Source of the DNA: a virus
Length of the DNA: 64,000 nucleotides
IMG/VR virus record: IMGVR_UViG_3300035181_000471
Span: 62,001-126,000 of that record
Strand: one strand, 5' to 3'
Both the position numbers and the translations under genes were made by a program. Shown here piece by piece: positions 58,059-64,000 of this stretch. Each line of letters starts with the position of its first letter. The first letter of the stretch is position 1. Under the pieces are notes generated by a model, which worked only from the letters and a program-made list of their open reading frames with translations, searched no databases and was not told the origin of the DNA.

Positions 58059-60403
58059 TGAGTGAAGATCCCACAATCTACAGACAGCTTCCAGAAAAGC
58101 AGGCCGTATCTCAGCGTAGCCGTGAGGCCGAGCAGTTTGCTGGATTTCTTGTCGTTGTAAGACGAGTAGACTACGAAAGCAAGATCCTAACCGTAGAGGA
58201 TACTCGCACCAACATCGTCTACAACCAAGTAAAGATCTTCCCCACCGTTGCCTCTTCACCAGAGTCTACTGATGAGGTGATGGTTCAAGAGGGTGCCATA
58301 GGTTTAGCCTTCTTCCTAGAAGGTCATGGATCAATGGCAGAACTAGCCATCTCAACCTGGATTGTTACCGACACACTACGAGCTATTGATGCCATCGCAA
58401 CTCGTCCCATGACCGCTAAGGATAGCCTTCATGGGTGGACCAATAGAAATCGTGGTGTATATCGCAAGGCTTATCCAGGTCAGAAGGTGTCCACGCTATC
58501 CGCTGGCTTCACCGAGAAGATGGATGAGGGTTGGGACAGAACATCCTCTGACTTCTCTAGAGAGAAGCTTGATTCATTCAAGAGAACAAAGTTCGGAGTC
58601 ACTGGTAGAACTGTGAACTACACTGACGCTGGCTTGACCTTTGAAGGTCCAGTCAATCGTCCTAATGCCTCCACTGACGATGTAACACCCAGACTCATGC
58701 CTGACGGTTCAAATGAGTGGGTAGTCTATCTATCCTCTAAGAGCAGTAAGCTATCAGACAAATACAAGAAGGGTACTCAAGATCTTCTACCTATTGTTGA
58801 ACGCACTGAAAAGATCCAGGAATTCGCGTTAGACTTCCCTCTACCCCTTGAGGTGCTTGAGTCCGACTATTTAGACAAGGTGCTTGGGTTATCTAAAACT
58901 TCTGATGAATGGTGGTCTAGAACCTCCGTAAAAGATCTTGGTGACAAGTTCAAAGTAGCTTATGAGGATCAATCCTACATGGTTGATCAAGGATGGGATC
59001 ACCCTCTAAACTCTTCAACCCCCATTGGACCTACTACCAGTGACGGACCCTCGCCTAGACGCAGGGGTTGGATCATTGAAAAATCCGAAGGAACTTTGGT
59101 GGGGTCTAATTCCTTCGACAAGACCACCTATGGCAAAGTTTTGAAGCCCACTATCTTTCCTTACACCAAGGAAGGTAGATTTGGAACTAGTGTAGAATCC
59201 GGGTATATCCCTGTAGTGAAGAAGTCAGATCAGGTGGAAACCCGCATGGCCGCTTCCGCATGGTCATTGAGATTCCCTTATGAATACAACACCACTCGTT
59301 TTGATATTACCAAAGAAGGTCATATTCAATTCGAAGTCGGGTCTACTATCCCCAAAGAAAACATTGCATGGGATGGACAGTCCTATGAGCATCCATACGG
59401 TGCTGGTAGGTCATTAGACGGTCACTTCCTTGGAAGCGTTAGATTAGTAATTGGAAAGAATAGGGATGATGAAGACTCGTTAGATCTCACCACTTTAGGC
59501 GGAACCGTTCTTCGCCTAGGAGCAGATGATACATCCCTCCCAACTACTAGAAGAGCAGTAAACACTCAGATCAGAGGCAAAAAGGATAGTATTCAGGCCC
59601 GTGATATCCAGTTCTGGGGTAAGTCCAAGTTCAAATCAATGGGTGACGCTGGTGATCTAAATTCTAAGATTGCTGGAGAAAATGTATCTCTTCGCGCCTC
59701 CCTGGACGGCGGTATGCTTCTTCGCCTAGGAGCGAGAGACAAGGCTTCGCGCCGTAAGCACCTCCGTAACGGCTACGAAGACGGACAAGGAAGGGCACAA
59801 CAGTCACCATTTGATGCAACACGCCAGGACTCCAGAAGCAAGGGTAGGCCCATCTACGGAGTCGGAGACAGTCACTACAGATTCCATGATCTCGCTAAAG
59901 CCGGATCTCCAGTTCAGAAAGTGCAACCCTACTCTTGGTCAGGTGACGCCGTTGGAGATATGGACACCACTGGCCTATCCGCTGATATTCACGCTGTCAG
60001 AGACATTCTAATTCGTATTGGAGCCAACGAGCAAAATGGTCAGTCACTACTCGCTGATTTGGCTGGTGGTATCGTTGCCGCAGTTGGTAAGGACAAGCAG
60101 GGTAGATCTTTAACAGCCGCATTCGATGGTGGTATTGAAGCCACTATCGGCTCTAATAACGAGAAGAAAGGACTCAGATTGGAGATCAACGGAGATGTTG
60201 ATATTGCCATCCGAGGAAACCTACACTTGAATGTTACAGGTGATATCTCAATTGAATCTGTCCGATCCACTCATGTAGCCAAGATTATGATGGTGAACAA
60301 GTCACTATCCATTATTGACCGAGCTTCAGTAGTTCACACCACAGAAGCTCCAGAAATTATTCATAACCAAGGATTCTACGATTCTCCCGCCGATTCGAAC
60401 TAA
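58058..60403 (+). CDS. baseplate spike protein (gpV/gp5-like)
   Basis: 781 residues. Residues about 25-110 look like the OB-fold of spike proteins: GFLVVVRRVDYESKILTVED, then GAIGLAFFLEGHG. The C-terminal 200 residues have short repeating beta strands (IEATIGSNNEKKGLRLEING-DVDIAIRGNLHLNVTGDISIES), typical of the triangular beta-helix needle that pierces the outer membrane. A tip such as PAAR may be separate. Coupled to the hub gene by TAATG. Confidence 0.78.
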   Translation: MSEDPTIYRQLPEKQAVSQRSREAEQFAGFLVVVRRVDYESKILTVEDTRTNIVYNQVKIFPTVASSPESTDEVMVQEGAIGLAFFLEGHGSMAELAISTWIVTDTLRAIDAIATRPMTAKDSLHGWTNRNRGVYRKAYPGQKVSTLSAGFTEKMDEGWDRTSSDFSREKLDSFKRTKFGVTGRTVNYTDAGLTFEGPVNRPNASTDDVTPRLMPDGSNEWVVYLSSKSSKLSDKYKKGTQDLLPIVERTEKIQEFALDFPLPLEVLESDYLDKVLGLSKTSDEWWSRTSVKDLGDKFKVAYEDQSYMVDQGWDHPLNSSTPIGPTTSDGPSPRRRGWIIEKSEGTLVGSNSFDKTTYGKVLKPTIFPYTKEGRFGTSVESGYIPVVKKSDQVETRMAASAWSLRFPYEYNTTRFDITKEGHIQFEVGSTIPKENIAWDGQSYEHPYGAGRSLDGHFLGSVRLVIGKNRDDEDSLDLTTLGGTVLRLGADDTSLPTTRRAVNTQIRGKKDSIQARDIQFWGKSKFKSMGDAGDLNSKIAGENVSLRASLDGGMLLRLGARDKASRRKHLRNGYEDGQGRAQQSPFDATRQDSRSKGRPIYGVGDSHYRFHDLAKAGSPVQKVQPYSWSGDAVGDMDTTGLSADIHAVRDILIRIGANEQNGQSLLADLAGGIVAAVGKDKQGRSLTAAFDGGIEATIGSNNEKKGLRLEINGDVDIAIRGNLHLNVTGDISIESVRSTHVAKIMMVNKSLSIIDRASVVHTTEAPEIIHNQGFYDSPADSN

Positions 60404-60412
60404 GGAATACTA

Positions 60413-63400
60413 ATGCCAGAACTATTTCCAGTCCAAGCTAAAGGCCCAGCAATCACTAGGCCGGAGCTTCCTTCTGCCTTAGTTAAAGTTCAAAAGAATT
60501 ACCATAAGGCTATGGAGCAGGGACGCTTTCTTGAAAGCTCCATCGGTGACGCTACTTTTTGGGCCAAGAACGCCAAAAAAGACCTGGAAGACAAGATTAA
60601 ACTCTGGATCAAGCTTCAGCTATTAGGTGTAGACGGACAGCAGGGTGATAAGGTTCGTCCCTTCCTTTACATCAAGGATGTAATTGAAATCATCAAGGAA
60701 ATGAAGGCCCTAATGGATGAGGTCATTGGGGTCATCCAAGCTCTGATCCAGATAGTTCAGCTTCTTATCGCCATTAAAAATAAAATGCAGGCCATGATCC
60801 AGGGAATTCTAAATGCCCTAGCAACTTTAATCGCTGAGATCTGCAACTGGAAACTACCTGACCTCCCCTCCCTTCCCAACCTCTTCGGAGATTTAGTTTG
60901 GGGCTGGAACGGGTTCAATCTAAACTTTAATTTTAACACAAAATTCACTTTTGACACCAAATTTGCCTTCGGGAACTGCAAAGTTGTGCCTCCCAACCTA
61001 GACATATTCAGGAACTACCCAAAGAATTTAAACATCGGTGGCGTCACCTACGGCAATCAGGTATTTAACCCTCCAATCGGAGGAATTATTCCAACCATGA
61101 ACCAGCTTAATAGCAAAGATTATTACGATTCATTTGTTGCCCCAGCCTCACAAACTAGCCCAGTTCTTTCCCCAGATTTCAATCCTAACTCGGATATGGC
61201 CGGATCTCTACCAAAGGCAGAGATCGTGGTATCAAATTTCTCCATGCCACCCTCCATGTTTGAAGAAAATGTTGTAGCCCTCATTCTTCCCGAAGCCGTG
61301 CCTCAGGTGGATGACCCTGACTACAACGACATCCAAGTTCCAAACAACGGCCTAAGCTCTCCTAATGCCTCCACACAGGCTAGAAGACTGGATCTATACA
61401 ACCTGTTCTCCAAGGAAATCACATTAGCAAAAATCATCGACAACAACTTTGATTTAAACCGAGCCGCCGCCTGGGTTCTATACCTGAAGAATGCAAGAAC
61501 CTTGAGAAAGGGTTTGTGGATTCCTGAATTCCAGCATGTTTTTGAAGAATTTATTCAACCTACTATCGCGTATCTAGAAGCTAATCCTGTTCCTTATAAT
61601 TCCTTCGAAGGGGAAGTAAAGCGTGGACCTAAGTCCCTCCCACTCATTGATAAGTTTATTTCGTTTGCTAACGCAGATGACGCCAACCACACCTATTGGA
61701 TGCTATCGTTCATTGAAGCTGGGCTACTTGGGTATACTAGAGAGGTCAGATGGGATTCCTATGCTTCTGATGACTATCTATCGAGAGTTACCCTTGATGA
61801 TTTGGACTTCTTCCCTGCAACCTACAATTCCACATTTACTAGCATCGTAGAGTCATCAAACGGGAAAGCCAACTACCCTCAACTCATAAAATTACCTTCT
61901 CTTACAATTGATCTAGTCAACCAAGCCGTAGCTAAGGGAGAGGTTGACATTGAAAATCACACTACCTGGAGAACTTCTAGAACCCAATACAAGTTCGTTT
62001 ATGATCAGTTTGCAAATGCCACCGAAGTAGATAGATACTCCCAGTTCTGGAGAGAGTGGTCTGGAAATTTTGACTCACTGATGCAAGAAGATGGTTATGT
62101 TCCTTATGTAATGAACTACTGGCTCATCCTTGATTCTGCCGTAAGTCCTCTTGCGAGTGGTGAATTATTCTCTTATTTAAAGACCGATTACATGACTCGT
62201 GACTTGGGATGGAAGCCCGGAGATGGACTACTTAATCTACCCAAAGCCGTCTACTTCAATATTGATCCAGGTTGGAGACCCGATGATTCAAACAACGGAT
62301 GGAGTGCAGATGGCAAGACCTTTGATGAACAAGCCTTCATCTCTCGTCCTGATATCCTGGCTCTACCTATTCCAACACAGATGGCGATGATGGATTTAAA
62401 TAAGTCCTATGCCACTGTCCTAAAATTCCGTGATACTATGTCAGCCGCTATCGACAGTGAGATAACAGCTATTCAAGCAACCATTGACGAAGCCTCTTCT
62501 GTAGTCGGATTCCAAGTCTCCACCTCGGACAAACTCACGCTTCTCACTAATGAACCTTATGTGATTTCCTTCCCCACTATAGTATTCGACCACACTAAGA
62601 ATGTTGCAGACCCAACCAAGTTCATTGTCAAAAAGACTGGGGACTACACTGTGGCTGGAGCCTTCTACACTAGCACCTCTTCTACCCCAGCCACTAGAAA
62701 AGTTGAGATTCTAGTTAACGGGAAAACCCTACTCTCCAACACCTCAGACAAAACTACCAATGAGGCTTTAATTGGTTTGAGTGGTGCGCTCCCATTAGTC
62801 GAGAACGATGAGGTTCAGATCTTTATATCTCAAGACGGTGTTAACCCCGTAGAGCTACTTCAGGACTCTACAGTGTCCTTCATGGTCACAGTGTCCGATC
62901 CAACAGTTGTGGCCGCTCAGAGTGCCTCCTACGGCTACCCGGTGGGTATTGGCTCCATCTTAAACCTCACCGCCTCATTCATCTCCACCAGCGGTAAAAT
63001 TCTCCCCATTCACCCTGAATTGGATGTTTCTACTCCGCCTTGGTTCGATGGTATCACTTTAAAGCCTGGAAAAGCTGATGAATCCGTGCCACTAGCTATG
63101 GAATACGGCAAGGTCTACTCAATTGATGAGCCTGTCTTAAGCCCAGGAATGGTAATGTTTGCTGGACCAAACGGAGTAATTAACCAGGACTACAACACCA
63201 CAGCCGCATCTTGTAGGTGGATTGTAGTGGTAGGCAAGGCCATCTCTCCAACTGAGTTTGTATTCCAGCCCCATCTACCCACTGACCAAGCCAAGTCCGG
63301 TGGAGGAGCCTCAGTGAACGATTCCAACTATGTCCATGAACAGACTACACCATCTAGTGCCTGGGTGGTCCACCACAATCTAGGTAAGTATGTCTCGGTT

Positions 63401-63532
63401 GATTTGGCCTATGACAACGGTCAGCAATTTGATGCAAACATCATCTACGGAACCGATGCAGATCCCAATGATCTCAACACTGTTAGGGTGTTCATGACTC
63501 GCGCCATCACGGGTAAGGCCATCTGTAATTAA
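60413..63532 (+). CDS. large baseplate-wedge or fibre-anchor protein, 1039 residues
   Basis: The first 150 residues include a long hydrophobic helix pair (VIGVIQALIQIVQLLIAIKN and MIQGILNALATLIAEI). The middle is unrecognised. The last ~70 residues (SSAWVVHHNLGKYVSVDLAY, VRVFMTRAITGKAICN) match the small tail domain 'W-HNLG-YVSV ... F...GKA' common in phage receptor-binding proteins. TAAGGAATAC precedes the ATG. Confidence 0.68.
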   Translation: MPELFPVQAKGPAITRPELPSALVKVQKNYHKAMEQGRFLESSIGDATFWAKNAKKDLEDKIKLWIKLQLLGVDGQQGDKVRPFLYIKDVIEIIKEMKALMDEVIGVIQALIQIVQLLIAIKNKMQAMIQGILNALATLIAEICNWKLPDLPSLPNLFGDLVWGWNGFNLNFNFNTKFTFDTKFAFGNCKVVPPNLDIFRNYPKNLNIGGVTYGNQVFNPPIGGIIPTMNQLNSKDYYDSFVAPASQTSPVLSPDFNPNSDMAGSLPKAEIVVSNFSMPPSMFEENVVALILPEAVPQVDDPDYNDIQVPNNGLSSPNASTQARRLDLYNLFSKEITLAKIIDNNFDLNRAAAWVLYLKNARTLRKGLWIPEFQHVFEEFIQPTIAYLEANPVPYNSFEGEVKRGPKSLPLIDKFISFANADDANHTYWMLSFIEAGLLGYTREVRWDSYASDDYLSRVTLDDLDFFPATYNSTFTSIVESSNGKANYPQLIKLPSLTIDLVNQAVAKGEVDIENHTTWRTSRTQYKFVYDQFANATEVDRYSQFWREWSGNFDSLMQEDGYVPYVMNYWLILDSAVSPLASGELFSYLKTDYMTRDLGWKPGDGLLNLPKAVYFNIDPGWRPDDSNNGWSADGKTFDEQAFISRPDILALPIPTQMAMMDLNKSYATVLKFRDTMSAAIDSEITAIQATIDEASSVVGFQVSTSDKLTLLTNEPYVISFPTIVFDHTKNVADPTKFIVKKTGDYTVAGAFYTSTSSTPATRKVEILVNGKTLLSNTSDKTTNEALIGLSGALPLVENDEVQIFISQDGVNPVELLQDSTVSFMVTVSDPTVVAAQSASYGYPVGIGSILNLTASFISTSGKILPIHPELDVSTPPWFDGITLKPGKADESVPLAMEYGKVYSIDEPVLSPGMVMFAGPNGVINQDYNTTAASCRWIVVVGKAISPTEFVFQPHLPTDQAKSGGGASVNDSNYVHEQTTPSSAWVVHHNLGKYVSVDLAYDNGQQFDANIIYGTDADPNDLNTVRVFMTRAITGKAICN

Positions 63533-63564
63533 AGACTTCCTGCTTCTTCTTTGAGGAATGTTGA

Positions 63565-64000
63565 ATGGCTCGTCCCCTAGAAGATAATTTAGATCTTAAC
63601 CTAAATCAAGCCCAGAATTTACTGATGGAGAAGCTAGCCTCCGACCCTTCAGTATTGACTGAGGCTAGATTATGGTATAATACCACCGAAAAAGTTGGTA
63701 AGTATTGGAATGGGACAAGTTTAATCCTTCTAGATGGTCTCGGAGGTGGTGGAACACCACCCTACATTACCACCATCGGTGACGCTACAAATGCTACTTT
63801 CGTCCTGACACACGGCTTAGGGACCACTCATGTAGCCGTGTCCATTTTTGAAACCACAGGCTTCAAACGAAAAGTTGACGCTGGCATTGAAATTCGTGCT
63901 ACAAGTGCCAATCAGATCACACTTCTTTTCGCAGTTCCACCAGCCGTAAATTCCTATGAAGTAATTGTATTCATAGCAGGTAGTGGTGCCAGTGTCATTG
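63565..64000 (+). CDS. tail fibre/appendage protein, 5' part (continues past the window)
   Basis: 145 codons remain open to the window edge. Starts MARPLEDNLDLNLNQAQNLL; ARLWYNTTEKVGKYWNGTSL resembles fibre-head 'GRLYYNTT' segments, and VLTHGLGTTHVAVSIFETTG is the same HGLG tail domain as at the end of the previous protein. GAGG lies upstream of the ATG. Total length unknown. Confidence 0.8.
   Translation, partial: MARPLEDNLDLNLNQAQNLLMEKLASDPSVLTEARLWYNTTEKVGKYWNGTSLILLDGLGGGGTPPYITTIGDATNATFVLTHGLGTTHVAVSIFETTGFKRKVDAGIEIRATSANQITLLFAVPPAVNSYEVIVFIAGSGASVI

Noticed and set aside
63670-63690. GGTATAATA on the plus strand inside the last gene
   Set aside because: It is within coding sequence (Tyr-Asn codons of a fibre segment), has no GGTA element at the proper distance, and no gene starts after it.

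Overview
The window is a piece of a large tailed double-stranded DNA bacteriophage genome, most likely a myovirus of a Gram-negative host. The right end carries a tape measure, a tail lysozyme-like protein, baseplate hub and spike candidates and receptor-binding proteins. The rest holds a phage tRNA array, a nucleotide and replication gene set, homing endonucleases and many tiny, tightly overlapping genes of unknown function. I cannot name the genus or host from sequence alone. No CRISPR array, integrase or insertion sequence was seen.

Layout. 1-2191 (minus): tRNA array with ten complete tRNAs and one cut by the window edge, interrupted by an HNH endonuclease gene and a non-tRNA structured segment. 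2283-6875 (minus): CoaD-like nucleotidyltransferase, PDE-like HD phosphohydrolase, DNA methyltransferase, and a membrane-stress type trio (PspA, DUF2491, signal-peptide/TM protein). 6908-16054 (minus): DUF2786 protein, T4 Rnl1-type RNA ligase with an adjacent cREC protein, a Zn-finger/OB protein, a deaminase, a SpoT/MESH1-like HD hydrolase and many small unknown genes. 16063-23357 (minus): HAD phosphatase, thymidine kinase, DnaB-like helicase and a DinG/XPD-like helicase whose Walker A motif is split by a LAGLIDADG intein. 23394-30556 (minus): adhesin-like proteins, including a 1823-residue Ig-like repeat protein. 30830-38885 (minus): HNH endonuclease, AAA+ ATPase, three further nucleotidyltransferase/ligase family proteins, small genes, and a homing-endonuclease/dUTPase fusion beside the 3' remnant of another dUTPase. 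38928-46836 (minus): class II ribonucleotide reductase, an unknown protein, a 900-residue methyltransferase/GT2/TPR/GT9 protein, and an unrecognised 468-residue protein associated with a 27-bp hairpin repeat. 47197-64000 (plus): tail and baseplate genes. The strand switch at 46837-47196 separates the metabolic arm from the structural arm.

How it works together. Ribonucleotide reductase, thymidine kinase, dUTPase and a dCMP/cytidine-type deaminase make dTTP and dNTPs for the replication proteins. RNA ligases, the cREC protein and the tRNA array suggest repair or replacement of tRNAs damaged by host defences. The PspA trio may protect the envelope.

Regulation. Minus-strand genes show two recurring promoter-like families: a GTATAAT box with an upstream GGTA(A/G)-rich element, and an AGTATTA-N-GTAAAG type motif. 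At four loci the GTATAAT box sits in the loop of a perfect inverted repeat, and at three of these the downstream arm is the ribosome binding site. This resembles the phage T4 arrangement in which read-through mRNA hides the ribosome binding site and promoter-proximal mRNA exposes it.

All family assignments come from reading motifs by eye; no database search was possible.
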